A stretch of DNA of 64,000 nucleotides from assembly GCF_002865645.1 (NCBI RefSeq), contig NW_020194558.1, positions 1,201,614-1,265,613 on the forward strand, in the 5' to 3' direction. Position numbers and translations under genes: made by a program. Source of the stretch: Hyaloscypha bicolor E. Its lineage: Eukaryota > Ascomycota > Leotiomycetes > Helotiales > Hyaloscyphaceae. Positions 1 to 14,321 of the stretch are shown piece by piece. The notes beneath the pieces were generated by a model. It was not told the origin of the DNA, made no database searches, and saw nothing but the letters and a program-made list of their open reading frames with translations. Numbering within the stretch: the first letter of the stretch is position 1; each line of letters opens with the position of its first letter.

Positions 1-2445
1 CTTCTTTCCTGTCTCCAATTCTTGGGCAGCACCACCGAGCATCATCGTCTCCACGAAACATTGTCCAACAAATTCAAAGTGGCCAATGTCGAGGTCTCGA
101 ATATCGTAAACATCATCTAGGCAGAGTAAGACAGAATTTGCATTGACCATTGAGCCAACTCACCATACTCGCAACCCCCGTTTTTATCCCCGCTGTTAAT
201 ACAGCGTTTACAAGCCGGTTTTATACGATCACAAGCTTGGTTTATGCGATCATATTTGGACTGATAAATCTGTTAGCAGAAACAAAACATGAGGGTGATA
301 TTCAGGCAGGCCTTGAAATATTGACATCTTCTACAATCCAATTGATGCTTATCAGGCGGTATTTCGTCCGGAGCAAATGCTCCTTGAACTGCACTTTGAG
401 GAATAATCTCTTGAACGCTTCTTGGCCGGAGAACATAGGGAATCGTTGAACCTGCAAGGCATACCACGATGTCACCTGCACGTGTTGACGCTGGGACCAG
501 CGCAGGCCTGCCATCGAGCAACGACGTCAACCGACGACCCTGTAAGACAGATGTGGGTTCCGGATCGAGGGTATCATAAACCAGTAGCGCGATAATAGGA
601 TCGGTCTTTGCTGAACGGTAACCTTGCCCAGTATATAAATCAGACCCTGTTGAAGGGAGAAATCGTGCAGTATATATTTCAAGAGACTTTGCTATATTTG
701 TCCTGAATGCGGCATGTCGCTGAGATGACAGTGTTGCGTTTTTCAACGAATCTAGTGGATTTGAAAGTCTTGTATCAAATGCACAGCACAAAGGCGGAAG
801 AATACCAGGACCAAGCTCCTGATCAACCTTGCTCCAAAGCTCCTCGTAGGTCTTGTCATCAATCTGACTATATTCGCAGAGTATAAGTCAGTCCAAGGTC
901 ATGCCGGTATGAATGTCCATTTAGACGGGCATTTGTCTGGACAGCAGGAACCCTTCCCTGAAAGTGACCTTCAATGGTCATTTCACATCCCCACGTGTCA
1001 CTCTTTTCAACCAAAGAATAGTCAACCCACCGATCTTTGAAGAATTGTGCAATATTGAAGCCTCTGAATGGCAGACTGATCTCTGCTGACATCGTATTAA
1101 CAGGGCTGGCTTTGGCTCCTACACATACAAAGGTCGAGCCAAGCCAGCCATGAGTTGCCTGACGTGGTACAGACCACTTTCTACGCACGTGGTTTATGTT
1201 GTATGCGTCTTGAACGAAATACAGGCCCGCCGTGCCCAAGTACTCGGGGATGGTTGTCCACGGCGGGCCGGGCAATGGCACTGTCCAGTCTGGAGCCCAT
1301 GATGCCATCCCTGGCCGGCGCTTGCCAAGTTCCACATCCTCCGCCAGGGAGAAGATGGAGAAATCACTCTGGTTTTCGAATAAGTATCGAGCAACTTCCT
1401 CATACACCTGACTACAGTCTTTGCTGTAGTCAGCTTGAATCAGGTCGCGATACTTTCCCACGACATCGACGGATCGAGCAATAAGTACATGTGCAAAAAC
1501 AATATCTCGAGGGTCTGTAGCTCCCAAAGCACGACGCGACTGCAGCAATTCCAGTAAAAGCCAATCGCCATACATATAATTCAACTGGCTGTAGAATTTT
1601 GTCCGAAGTCGTGACATCCACAGCAAGATTTGGAAGGCCTTCGACGGTATCTGCTCTTTTGATGCTTGCTCCCGAGGGTCTAGCTGGGAAGAAAGTATAT
1701 CATCCAAGGGGTGACCAATATCGTCTTTGCGAACCACAAGGTCGAGGTGGGATGATTTGGCAATGAAAGGCTCTGGCGCAGACTGCACATGTTTGTAAAA
1801 ATCATCCCATCGGCAACGAGCACTTCCGCATTGTATCCAAGGGCTTCGTGAGAATAGCAATTCCTGGAGTACCCATACCCTGGTGAACCACACTTGACCG
1901 AGGAACTCATGAGATGCCAGCGTCCAAAGTTCATTACAAGTACCCATAGCTATAACACTCTTGGAGAATCCTTTCCTTACGTTTCCGTTGGAGATCCTCA
2001 AGGCATCGAGGAATAGCTCGGCTTCGGGAGTTGACGAAGGGAAGAAAATGATTGTGTGGGCTGCACAAGCATAGATAGGTCCCATGTGCCTGACCTGTTG
2101 CGTGCGTTCAGCGATATCGGCTTGGTTAATACAGATTGCATCTGCCCAAAGCCGTGCAACTCCATCTCTGGACCGGATATGGCGAAGTGCTGTGTCCAGG
2201 GTAGCAGTGATTTCGAGGGTCTTTTCATCAACCAAGACCGTTCGGGTGTCGTTTGGATCTCCCCAGACGTAAGAGATGGCCGTATAGGTATTGATAACAT
2301 CGTCCTCGCACTCGGTCAGGCTCGTGTGAAGCAACTCGCATCGTACCTGAGCCTCTAGATCGGTTGATGGATGCAACTTAATGAGGCGAATGGCGTCGGA
2401 GCCATTGAGTCCGTGGTATTGATATTTCTCAACACTATCCATCAT
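1..2445 (-). CDS. HET-domain (heterokaryon incompatibility) protein, partial at window edge
   Basis: The first 525 codons (2445 down to 868) are open and carry a typical HET domain: AISYVWGD at residues 56-63 and LWADAICINQ at 99-108. HET proteins trigger programmed cell death on fusion of incompatible hyphae. Two further blocks on the same strand continue the family's C-terminal region in other frames. One lies around 830-330 (GDIVVCLAG, IPYVLRPRS) and one at 116-1 (FVGQCFVETMML, the conserved last HET block). The frame must change near 870-905, where GTCTAA, a CTGAC branch-like site and TATAG resemble a 59-nt intron, but that exact pair does not keep phase. The splice there is therefore unresolved and a frameshift is possible. 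The acceptor for the last block is probably CTAG at 117-120. The start at 2445 is the first ATG before the domain. The gene is not RIP-mutated although it lies next to a RIP block. HET identity is secure; intactness is not. Confidence 0.85.
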
Positions 2446-3200
2446 GCGGAGAGTTGAACGAAATTGATGAACATGGTGGCAAACGTCCGAATGTTGAAGA
2501 AAACGTAAAACTTGGAAGATTGATTTGCCTTCGAAATTTAGCGGAAGCTAAATAAGAAGGTTCTTCGAAGATGTGAGAACACGCGGCCTTCGGCAAAACG
2601 TTAATCCTAAAAATTACTAATCTTCATGATCCTTGCACAAACCCTTTTGACTGGTATCCTCTCTTCAATCCGGTCTTGGCGTTTTCCCCAAAATGTTTCA
2701 ACACTTGGCATCAATATTATCACGTGTTAGCTTATAAGGGTGCCTTGTGAGGGGTAAAATTCGCTTAAGCCTCAGGCACACGTTTCGCTTAATTATGGCG
2801 CTAAGGAGTATTTAGCCTCGCTCCCAAGTTTCTACGAGCTTCACGCTTCTCTTCTGGAATTAATCGTAATTCTAGAAATCTCTTGTATTCGTACGTAACG
2901 TGAATTTGTCCCGGTTATTCGTCAACCTGGTACATGGTTCACTTCTGCCTATTTGTCCTCTGGATCTTCACTATAGGGAGCTGAGCTAAGTGGCGTGTTA
3001 GTTGCATGCAGAGAACAGCCGACGTGTGATCTAGGCTCGCGCTCTGCAGCCCCTTTATTCGTCAAATGAATTCTTCCTGAAGAAAGACGGTCCTAAAACA
3101 CGCTAAAATCGCGGCTCGCTTAATCCAGCCAATGAGAGAAAGTCACGTATAACCCCAGTAGCATCAAAATATTAACTCACTATATATAACTTCATAAATT
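2446..3200. other. Intergenic region upstream of the HET gene
   Basis: Base composition is normal and I see no open frame or repeat boundary. It would contain the divergent promoter region of the HET gene, but no specific regulatory motif can be supported. It grades into AT-rich DNA near 3180. Confidence 0.6.
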
Positions 3201-4914
3201 ACAACTATAATAATACCACGATCTACGAATTAAAAGAGCCCTTTAAGACTATCAAAATGCCGTAGCGCTTTACTTTCCCCTCTGGACTAGTCATGTAAGG
3301 CTAGAGCTAGCTTATTCTATAATATTAAAGTAATATATAAGGCTAAAATATTTCTCTTATCTTTAATTTTCTTTAAAAATTACGAGAATCTAATCTTATA
3401 TCTCTTTATAATAAACTAAATTTCTTTTATTTTCTTTTTCCTATTTCCTTTAGTTCCTAAATAAGAAACTAATATAATATATAGAGCAAATATATTTCTA
3501 AAGAAAAATAATAGTATTATCTAGTATTTAAATACTATAAAGTATTATTTATATTATAAAAGTAGTATTTCTATTAATATAAGTTCCCTAAATTTAGCCT
3601 TAATATTTCTCGAAATTTTCGAGAATTTCTTATTAATATATTATATTTTAGGTCCCTTAATTATTCTTTTATAAGAATTATCTTTATTATAGCTACTATT
3701 ATAAAGAGGTCTTTTTTAAAGCCTATTTTATTTATTATAGATAATTAGGCCCTAATTCTATTATTAATATACTAAATACTTTACTCAAAAATATTTATAA
3801 TATAATTCTTTTTTTTATAAGATTAGCTCGGCTCTATTTTAATATATATTAATTTCTAAATATTTAAAATTATCTAGCTAGTATTTAAAATAATAAAATT
3901 AATAATATAATTATTAATTTTTAGGTTTAAGGAAGTTTAGAGCTAGAATTAGAATTTAGAATTTGCTTTTAAAATATTTCTAATTCTTTATAATTATTAA
4001 AGAATTATAATAAATACTAAATTTGAGCTAAAAACTACTTTCTTTTAAATGTCTTTTTTATATAATATTAATTTTTCGAAATTCTTTGAAATTTTCGAAG
4101 TAAATTGTTATTATTTATAAATATTAATTTAAAATATAAGTTATATAAGTCTTTAAACTAAGCTTATATATAATATTTAATAATAAAAACTTAATTAAGA
4201 GATTTAATAAAAAAAATTTTAAAAGAAATCTAAAAATTTATAAAATATTATATAATAAATAATTGTACAATAAATAATTATATAATAAATAATTATATAA
4301 TTATAAATAAATATAATATAATATAAGCTTATATATAAAACTTAATAATAAAAACTTAAATAAAATAATTTCTTTAAAATTAGAATTTTATTATAATATA
4401 AAAAGAAAAATTACTTAAATTTCTTTCTTATTATTATTAATTTTATTATAATATAAAAGAAAAATTCTTTTAAATTCTTTTTTTATTATTATTTATTATT
4501 ATTTTAAAATTTTATTATAATAGAAGAAAATAATTTCTTTAAATATCTCTTTTATTATTATTTATTTTATTTTAAGATTTTATTATAATATAAAAAAATA
4601 ATTTCTTTAAACTTCTTTATTATTATTATTATTAATTTTATTTTAATATTTTATTTTAATATTTTATTTTAATATTTTATTTTAATATTTTATTTTAATA
4701 TTTTATTTTAATATTTTATTTTAATATTTTAATATTTTATTTTAATATTTTATTTTAATATTTTATTTTAATATTTTATTTTAATATTTTATTTTAATAT
4801 TTTATTTTAATATTTTAAGATTTTATTATAATATAAGAAAATAATTTCTTTAAATTCCTCTTTTATTATTATTTATTTTATTTTAAGGTTTTATTATAAT
4901 AAATAACCTGGTAT
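3200..4914. repeat. AT-rich RIP-type block, no recognisable gene
   Basis: The sequence is extremely A+T rich, with TA-rich words and almost no CpG. I could not recognise any element class. The polypyrimidine or polypurine look and the frequent TATTA/TTATT words match the degraded elements that follow, so I infer an old RIP-mutated transposon. Confidence 0.6.
4636..4817. repeat. 13-bp AT-only tandem repeat
   Basis: About 14 near-perfect copies of ATTTTAATATTTT run in tandem, with one shortened copy near 4726-4732. It sits between two similar stretches that each start with a TTTATTATTATTTATTTTATTTTAAG-like word, so replication slippage within an AT-rich relic is the likely origin. Confidence 0.85.
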
Positions 4915-7900
4915 TACACCCCCCGGATTTAGCGGCCCCCCGATTGGGCAAGGCGTACATACGGGCCCGCCGCCGCTTTCGACATCTATAAAGACCGTAT
5001 ACTGCCCCCCTCTATAATCATCCTCCTCTCCCATCCTTTCCCAACACCTCCCGTCGCCCGGCCGCTCGGTCTCGTTATACGCCTACCTTCCTCCTAACTA
5101 CTGCCACCTCCATCGGCCTTACCGTAGCTGAGGACCCTGGGCGACATATGGTTTAAAGCCAGACTCCTCGATTTCCTCGATCTCCCACTCTATTTTTGAT
5201 ACTCGTTAGTATCTGCAACGGCGACCTATCCTCCGAATCATATTGTACTGGCCGAGATACGAGCCTTAAGCTTAATCTCTATACCATTCTCCCACTCGCC
5301 GTCATACTATTACGACCCTCAACCGCAGTGCTTGTCGGTGCCCTGCGATAGCGGGCTCTATATACAGCGGGCTCTGTGTGTTACGACCATAGCCAATCAA
5401 GAAAATGCCGTACGGCGACATGGCCGGCTATTGCCTGGCTATACCGCAGGATTAATGGTATTGTCCAGTGTGCGGTAGCGCCTCGGTAAGCTCTCCTAAC
5501 CCCAGTAGAGGATAACGGATTTGCGTTTGCGTACCCGGACTCAAGGGCTGATCTGCAACGAGAAGGGCCGATCTCTGCATACATAGCAGGAGGAGATTGG
5601 GTACTTGGAGTTCTCAGAAGGGCTCTAATATCCTGCAGTTTGAAATCTCAAGTGCCCTTTCTTTCGAATATTATTATACGACTCTGCCCGTAGATATATC
5701 TGTAGCTGCGATTCTCGTTCCCTTTGTCCAAGCTGGCTAATATAGGGATAGAGAGATAAGGGAGCCTATTTCAGGTCCGAAATGGGCGGGGCGGGAGAGC
5801 AGGAATTTGCAGATCCCCTTATAATCTCTCGATTGGCGGTAATATTTTGTTAGATATATGGGTGAGACGGGCAGGCGGCAAAATACAGGTAGATCTGGAG
5901 CCTTCTAACCTCGGGGCTCTATAATATCTAACCCTTATATTCCTGGTAGAATAAGTCGGATGCCTTAGGGCCTATATAAGAATCGTTTCCTCTACTAGCT
6001 GGTACTAAAAAATATATTAACCGATCGGTTTTCTTGGTCCAGGAAGGTTGTATAGATTTAGCTCTATATAGAATAGTGGGTTGAATTACATTTAGTATTA
6101 AATACTACCTTACGGGCGGCCTTCTCTAACCCTAGTAAAGCAAGGCGTATCTTATAGAGTATAGGGAATAGAGGCTAAGAAAAGGAGGGCCCGAAAGGGG
6201 TTTCATATATTATACCGTTTCTTGCAGTATTTTGGGTAGATAGGAAATAGGCTAGCAATAATAATATAGTAGTTATAAGCAGCAAATGAATATAAGAGGG
6301 CAAGGTAGAAGAACGGGCCTATTTTTAGTTCTAGTATTACCTATAAGCCGGCTATATAAACCTTTTATATCTTCTATTTCTTTAATAAAATTACAGATTA
6401 TAAAATTAGTAATTTTACTAAGATCTCAATTTCTTATTTATTTCAAATTCTCTTATTATAGCTACTATTAATTTAAGTTATATTTAATTAATTTAGTAGC
6501 CCTCTTTGAAACTAATATTCTCTAAATTTTATACTATATTATATAAAAATAAAAATAAAAATAGCAGATTTGGCCTAATAACTAGCTTATATAGCTAGCT
6601 AGTATTACTATATAATAAAGCAGACGAAATACTCGAATATAATAAGCAGTTCGAGTCTGCTATTATTCCGGCTTAGTATTAGAAGTATAATTCTGCTTTT
6701 TAGTAGAAAAGTAATATAATTAGAGCTTAAAATATAATAAGAGAGGATTCTAAGAATAAATCTGGCTAATCTATTATATATAGGCTACTATAATAATCCG
6801 GCAAACGGTAATAGTAAAGCAAATAACGATTTTTCTTTAATTAATAAGCTTCTGGCTTTTTAGAATAAGGGAATCTTAATAATATTCCAGAACTCTATAG
6901 ATATTTTTTAGTATTTTAAAGGGCTTACTTTTAATATAAATAGAAGCTGTCTTAATCCGAATTCCAGATCAGATAATAATATAGATAATAGCTAAGGTAC
7001 TCGAAATATATATTCTAGCTTTCTATTATTATATATTAAGTAGCCTTCTAATTCATATATAGAAAAGCTAGTAGTTCTCGAAATAACAAGTCAGATATTT
7101 TCGAACCCGTACCTGAAATTACTGCCATTTATATCTCGGTTAATACTAGTATTAATTCTGCCTCCGGATTAAATAAAGGGCTATAATAAGATATTAAAAA
7201 CAAGTACTATATTAATAATAACTTCTACTTAATTCCTTTATTAGAATAGAAAGATTTGGCTTTAATACCCGTACTAGCCTAGCTTTACTCTTATTATAAT
7301 TCTCTTAAATTCTTATAAAACCAGATTATCTAATATAATAATAGAATAGAAGATATATTAAATAAACTAGTATTTCTTATTCTATTTTAGCTATTAAGCG
7401 AGAATAATAGAGAAGGAAATAATAAAAATGCCTCTAAGCTTAAAAGAAATATATAACTAGTTTTCAAAAAGCAAAAAAAGCTATTATTAGCTCCTGCTTC
7501 TAGCTTGCTATATTCTTACTATGTTTTTTATTAAGCTATTATATTTTTATACTAAGCAGAAATATAATTAAAGCAGAACTAGCTATAGTAAATTAGAGAA
7601 GCTTAAGTATAGCCTTTTATATTATAGGCAGAACTAGAAAGAGAAAATATAAGAATAATAATAGTAATAGAAAATAATAGTAGAGCTAATAAGAAAGAAT
7701 AATAGTAGTAATTATAAGAAGCCGGGAAAATTAAAAGAGAAATAGTAATATTTGAATAAAACTAAAATTAGTAATAATTTCTAATATTCCGAAACTAGTA
7801 ATTATAGCTATAATCTAAATAATAAGAATTTATAACTTATAAAATAATAAAGGCTTCCCTTAACTAATAATACTCTAGTACTATCTAATAAGCTAGTACT

Positions 7901-8805
7901 TATAGCTAATAATAATTACTATTTTTTATAAACCTCTCGGAATTCCTTTATTATAGTAAAATTAGTACTATTTATAAAATACCAGAAATAGTCCTTTTAA
8001 GGCTTTTTAAAATATATAAAAATTAGAAATAAAATAATATATAATTTCGAGTTCTAGCTATTACTTATTTAGAAATACCTTTATTTCGAAGCCTTAGATA
8101 TATATTTTAACCAGGTAATATCTATAGAGGCTATAACTTCTTATAATACTAGTATATATTTCAAGATATATTCTATTATAATTTATTATTAGATAAAATA
8201 TATTTTATAAATATATAAAAAGAATATAATAATATTTAAAATAAGAAATAAAAATAGCTACTTATAAGAAGAGATCTATAATAACCTCTTTTACCGGATC
8301 TTAGAAGCAATTCAGATATACTACTATACTATTTAAACAGGTATTAGTAAAGCTAATATATCGGGTAGCTAATAGTAAAAGAAATGGCAAGGCCGGTTCC
8401 GGAAGCAAATATAAGGCTAGTTATAAAGTTATAAGAAGGATATAAGATTTTTAGAGGCGGGAAGTAAGGGTTTTATTAATAGATATTATGAATTAATAGT
8501 CTATAGTTAAAAACTATTATATTAGATATTAGTAATATAGTTTTATTTAAGTATATTTTCTCTTATTCATTTCCTTTATAAAAAGCAGTTTAATTGGGAT
8601 ATAAGAAGATTATAAATCAGGCTAGTAAATAATATTATTATATAAGAAGCCTTTATATAAAGTCAAGTAATTAATAAAGCACGAATTGCTCTTAGGAGCT
8701 AATATTATATAAAACTCGAAATGCGTATAGTATTAAAAATACAGCCTTGGCTATAAAAAATGTCTTTTCAAGCATATATATATCTTTGCTTATAAGTACT
8801 CTTCT
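4915..8805 (+). mobile_element. RIP-degraded retroelement relic, first copy (class uncertain)
   Basis: It opens with a GC-rich head (4915-5650) containing AAGGCGTACATACGGGC, CCGCCGCCGCTTTCG and a TATA-like CTATAAAG. A long AT-rich, stop-ridden body follows to about 8800. The head is related to the one at 8860-9470 in the same orientation, and similarity seems to continue weakly to about 6400 versus 10050. The body reads as a degraded gag-like polypeptide rich in Q and K codons in the plus frame around 7000-8600, but I cannot see a diagnostic reverse transcriptase or zinc knuckle. The heads may be long terminal repeats or the 5' regions of two related elements. Confidence 0.5.
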
Positions 8806-8814
8806 TTTACTTAA

Positions 8815-10584
8815 GTAAACGACCAGACGGCAAGCCCGCATCGGGAAGCCGCGACCGCCGTATCGGACAAGGCGTGTGTACGGGCCAGCCGCCGCTTTCG
8901 CGGAATATAAGAACGTCGCATCGTCTATCGCTTGCTCCTTTCCCTTCTTCCCTCCTTTCCAATAACCCTAATAGCCCCTCCATCTTTGCGACCTTCATGT
9001 GTATTCGGCCCTTCTGACTAGAATCTGACCCCTTCTCACCAGGCTTCCCTGATCGGCCACGCCGCAGCTAAAAAAGACCGCGCCAGCGAGGTACGGGGCA
9101 GCTTCGACCAGAATCCGCAATTACCCCCTATAGCTTTGATACTGCCGAGAAATTATAATACCGATCCCGTTATAGGTCTACCTCGCATTAGCCGAGTTAC
9201 GAGCTCAGTAGTATCCAGATCCTCTCGCAACCTCCCTTATTATTATACTATTCCCGCCCCTTACTATAGCGCACTCCGGTAACTGAGAGGCTGTAGACAA
9301 GGCCTACCCTCGTTATAGTACCATGGCCAGTCGCAGAAATGCCTTATAATAGCGTGGCCTAGCTTCTGCCTAGCTATACCCCTGGTACTATAGGTAAATA
9401 ACGCATCGGGAGCTTCCTGGTAAGTTTCCCCGTAGCCGTAACATATGTCGTTTTTATCTTAATTATATAACCCTGGGCTAATTTGAAGCGGCAGGATTAT
9501 ATAAGACTCTAATAGGCATATTTATTAAAGGATTAGCAAATGGGACCGTACTAGCTATAGCTATAGGATTAGTAGCTGAGATATCGGATAACGGGAAGGA
9601 ACTAGAATATACTAGTCTATTAGTTTGCCTGAAACCTTTAGACGGGCAAAGAGGGCAATATTCGAAGTTATATATCTCCTTCTTATATAATAATTATTGC
9701 CCCTTCTTGCCTAGCTCTTTATAACCTCGTTAATAATCGAGAGATAATACTAAGATTAGCTAATTATAATATATAGTAATATAGGAATAGTGGCTATAAA
9801 TAAGTATATTCCGGTATAAAAATATAGAATTAGTAGTAATAGAATCTTATAGCCTATATAAGACGGGCTATATTAATATTAAAGCATTTTTTTATAGAGA
9901 GGATATTAGGGAAAAAAAGCCTAATATAATATAATATAATATAATATAGCGGGCTAAAATATATATTCCGGTTCTATAAAAGTAATATAAGAAGCCTATA
10001 TAAATCCTTTAATTTCTCTATTTCTAATATCTTTTCTATAATCTAGTTATATAGCTAGAAGCTAGCCAAGAACTTCTTAATTACTTCTAATTATTTCTAT
10101 ATACTTAAAATAATTACTTTTGCCTTTAAATTATATATTTATATACTAATTCCTCTATATTTCAAGCATATAATAACCTGCTATAAATTTGCTCTAAAAT
10201 AAGTTAGTATTTTTAATAAACTCTAATAAATTAAGTTAAGTAATATATTATTTAATATATTATAGCTAGTAATAATAGTAATAATAATACTAGTAATTAA
10301 TAATAATAGAAGCTATAAGTTCGGAATTCGAGATATAGTTTAAGATAAAAATATATTTAACTTATAGTAATATTAATTAATATATAAGAATTTAATTAGA
10401 TAGAAATTAGTACTATTTATAATAATAATAAAATTAATAATAATAGCTATAATTTTTTTATTATTAAAAAACTACTATTTACTAAGCTATAAAAACAGGG
10501 CTTTATTATAACTAATTTTAATTCAGGCTATAAAAAGCAAGAAGTTAAAGAAATAGCTATAGATAAAAGAAATAATATTATAGA
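8815..10584 (+). mobile_element. RIP-degraded retroelement relic, second related copy
   Basis: It starts with a GC-rich segment matching the 4.9-kb one in layout. GGACAAGGCGTGTGTACGGGC and CAGCCGCCGCTTTCGCGG are followed by a TATA-like GAATATAAG, then a pyrimidine-rich leader. The copy is cut off by, or ends at, the long terminal repeat at 10585. The two heads are clearly diverged (many indels), so they are not a recent LTR pair. No coding domain is recognisable in the remaining AT-rich part. Confidence 0.5.
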
Positions 10585-10851
10585 TATAATATTTAGGGCT
10601 TAGAAAGTAAAATAAACGGTTTCTTATAAAAATAATTTAAAGCTAAGGAAAAGAAAACTAGAATATAAAAGGCTATAAAAGAGTATATATATCCTATAAT
10701 ATACTAGTTCTAAAGAAGCTTAGCCTTCTAAATATCTCTAGTATATTTTAAATATATTTCCCTAATAAAATAGCTATATTATATATATTTAGAAGATATT
10801 TAAATATTTGACCAAATATCTCAGATATTAGATATCTAGAAATTATAATAT
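10585..10851 (-). repeat. 3' LTR of the minus-strand gypsy element
   Basis: It is a direct copy of 21610-21875, for example CTAGAATATAAAAGGCTAT versus CTAGAATATAGGAGGCTAT and a shared ATTATATATATTTAGAAG. Differences are mostly G/A and C/T transitions, as RIP would leave. Confidence 0.8.
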
Positions 10852-13800
10852 TATTTCCTCTTTTAAAATAAGCTCGTTCCCGAGCTTTATAAAAGCTATT
10901 AATTTATTTAATTTCATATTATTTCTTTTCCTAAAATAAACTAGTATTTCGGATATAAATATTATATATAAAAGGCAAATGCCTTTAATATATAATTTAA
11001 AAGAATTTATTATTATTTTTATATAGTTCTAGACAAGTATTATTTTTTATATAATTTAGTTAGTATTATAGGTTTTAGAAAAGTTCTAATATATTAATAT
11101 TATTATTATAGAAGCTTTATAAAACCAAGAGGCTATTATTTAATACTAAAGCTAGATATTATACTAGATTCTTTTTCTAACTAATTTATTAGATTTTATA
11201 CTTTAGTTTATTTCTTATTAGCTTAACTATAATAATTCGTTTAATATTATATTTTTATTTACTATTTTCTAGTACTAATAGAAGCAGTTCCGGATTTACT
11301 TAATTTAATAAGAAATTCTAAGAATTCTTTTATAGCTTCTTTATATAGAAAACTAGATATATCTTTATAATTTCCGGTAGTTTTAGAAGAAATAAATAAC
11401 TATATTATTCTAGAATCTCAAATAGGCTCTTTATTTAATTCTCTAGCTTCCGGCTCAAATAATTAAATTTCTAGTATTTTATAGTAATTTATATTTTATT
11501 TCTGATTTTAAAATTAATTAAACGGCGGTATTTATTAGCTTATATTATATATTATTTCTATATTTACTTTATATAATTTTGGGTAAGTTATTATAATTCA
11601 TATAATTAATTTACTAATACTTTAACTTTATTTCTATTTAGCTTCTTTTTAGGTAAACTAGCTTTAATAAGAAAGTTCTAGTCTAAAGAAATATAAGGCT
11701 TATAGCCCTTTTTAGTTATAAATAGGAACTAGTAAATAGTTTTATATTAAAGGAAAACTTATTAATAATTAATTATAGTAATTTATTTATTTTAGTTATT
11801 TTAATAATAATTAATATATAGATAATCTCTAATTAAAATACTAATTAATAATTTCTATTTATCTATTTATTTAAGAATAATTAGCTATTAAAAGCTTAAG
11901 CTTTATACTAATTCTTATATAGAATTCGCTTTAAAAATCAAATATAAATTAGAGTTTCTAATCTAATATAATTATTTCTGAAATATTTATTTAATATATT
12001 ATATAAAATAAAAATAGAGATATTAGCTATTTGGCTATAATTATATCTTATATAGGAATTATAATTAGGTATTTAGATAAGTAATTCACGAATATAATAA
12101 CTATATTATAGTTTACTTTATTTTCTAAATAGCTTTTAAAGTTTATAGTAATATATTACTAGAAATAATTAGAAACTAGAAAAAAATAAAATAAACTAGA
12201 CTTCTTATTTCTAGATATATATAATCTCTTATAAATATAATAGTTATTATAATATTAATTAATATCCTTATTTATAAATAGCTAGTAATATTATTTCTTA
12301 AATAGCTAATAGAACTTTATATATCTAAGTATTTAGAAAAACATTTAATATATATTTTACGAATTAGAATAATATATAAAACTAATCCGGGAATTATTTT
12401 ATTCTTTATAATATAGAATTTTCTATAATATAAAAGAGGCTATTTTATAATATTTAGATATTATTTTTAGCTTAGGCTATTATATATAATTTCTTTAGAT
12501 CTAGTAATATATAATTATTCTATAGAATCTTATTTACTAGTTATAAGCTATTATATTTAATAGAAGCTTCTAATAATACTTCTATAGAAATAATTATAAT
12601 AAAAACTATTAGTAAAGCTTCTAGAAAAATATCTTTTTCTAGGGGAATTATATCTTTAATAAGGATATATATTTCAGAAAAGTATTTAATATATACTTGG
12701 TTTTTAGAGCCAAATTCCGGATTAAATAAGTCGATTTTATAGAATATTATTACAAGCTATAAATTATAAATAATTTCCGAATTAATCTTATTTCTAGAAA
12801 GAAATACTTGAATTTATAGCTTTTTCTTAATCTGGCCCTAAATATCTATTTTATTTTATTTTTATAATAAAGTATTTATTTATTTATTCGATTTTCTAAA
12901 ATAATATATAAGCTTAAAATAATAGTAAAATAAGAGCTTAGCCTATTTAGCTTATTAAAAAAAAAGCTTTTTAGTAATTATAAAATATTCTAAGATATAG
13001 TAATTAGAATAGACTTTAAAGGAAATATTCTAAAAGCTCTTTAGCTTAGTTTTCTATTTTTCTAATATTTATACTATAGTAAATATTTCCTTATTATATA
13101 TATTATAATTAAGCTTTATTAGAAGTATAATTTTAGAAAAATAAGCTATAGAATACTAAAGGCCTATTTCTGGGTTTTATTAAAAGAATAGGCTAGTAAT
13201 TACTTCTTTAAATATATCTGTTTTTATTATTATAAATAGATCTGAATTATAGTATTATAATATTATAATAGAAATTATAGCTTTCTTTAGATAATTAAAA
13301 GCCTTTTAATATTATTTAGATTATTTAAAGAAAATACTCTTTTTTATAAATAAGATAAAAAGTTTAGTAATTTATTTATACTTTCTAATAAAGTATTTAT
13401 AGAAGTTATAGAAATCGAAAAAGAATTATATATTTTTAATTATCTTTAGAAATTACTAGTTATATATTATTTCGACTTTATTAGAATTTATTTTAATATT
13501 AGATATAGAAATAATAAAACTCAAATATTTTATATATATAATTTTAAATTCCGATTTCTTAATATTTATTTAAAGGCTAGTAAAATATAAGTAATCTAAT
13601 ATTTTTTATATATATTATTTATACTTTATTAGATTCTTTAAATAAATAAGAATATTATTAAAATATATTATTTATATAATATTAATATATAGCCGGGCTA
13701 TTTATAAGGCCTTTTTAGAAAATATTATATTTATATATTCTATAATAAATACGGAATATTATTAGCTCCTAAAAATCTGAATTTATAGCTATATAATAGA

Positions 13801-14321
13801 AAACTTAATAAATATCTAATTTAATATAGATCTTGGCTTTAAATAATTAATTTAAAGTTTTATTAATAAGTAAAAGAAAATATTAATTTTACTAAATAAT
13901 ATTATTTAGATAATAGAAATTAATATAAAAGTATAAATCTCTATTTGCTTTTTTTATAAAAAGAATTAATAAAGTAAAGAGAGTTTAACTAGTTTTAATA
14001 AAGTCTTTAGCTAGATTATTCTCTAAGAAATACTTGATTTCTAGAAGCTCTTAAATAGACTATTATTAGAAAGGTTAGTATCTAATATTCTTAGTTTCTT
14101 TTAGGTCTTTAATCTAAATCTTATAATTATATAATTTATAAAAAAAAAGAGTACTAGATTTTCTTTTAAAGAAAATAGAAATATATTTCTTGAATTTAAA
14201 AAGTAATATTCTCTAGAGCTATTAAAGCTCTATTTTTTCTAGTTATTAATTCTCTGAACTAGAAATAGCTTCTTTTTTCCGAGTTTTAAGCTCTTTATTA
14301 ATTTTATAAATAGAGATTTAA
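10852..14321 (-). pseudogene. Gypsy pol remnant (reverse transcriptase, RNase H, integrase region)
   Basis: On the minus strand near 13780-13560 the frame reads YINNIF..YSYLFKES, a RIP form of the gypsy reverse-transcriptase block Y-[VI]-D-D-I-L-[IV]-Y-S plus the following helix; both catalytic Asp codons have become Asn. Near 13130-13070 it reads KLNYNIYNKE, matching the RNase H block around LNYDIHDKE. The rest down to 10852 should be integrase but is too decayed to assign. TAG and TAA stops occur throughout, so it is non-functional. Confidence 0.75.

Noticed and set aside
1155..2358. Open frames of 60-109 codons on both strands within the HET gene
   Set aside because: They overlap the HET coding frame, lack any domain and are shadow frames of a GC-balanced gene.
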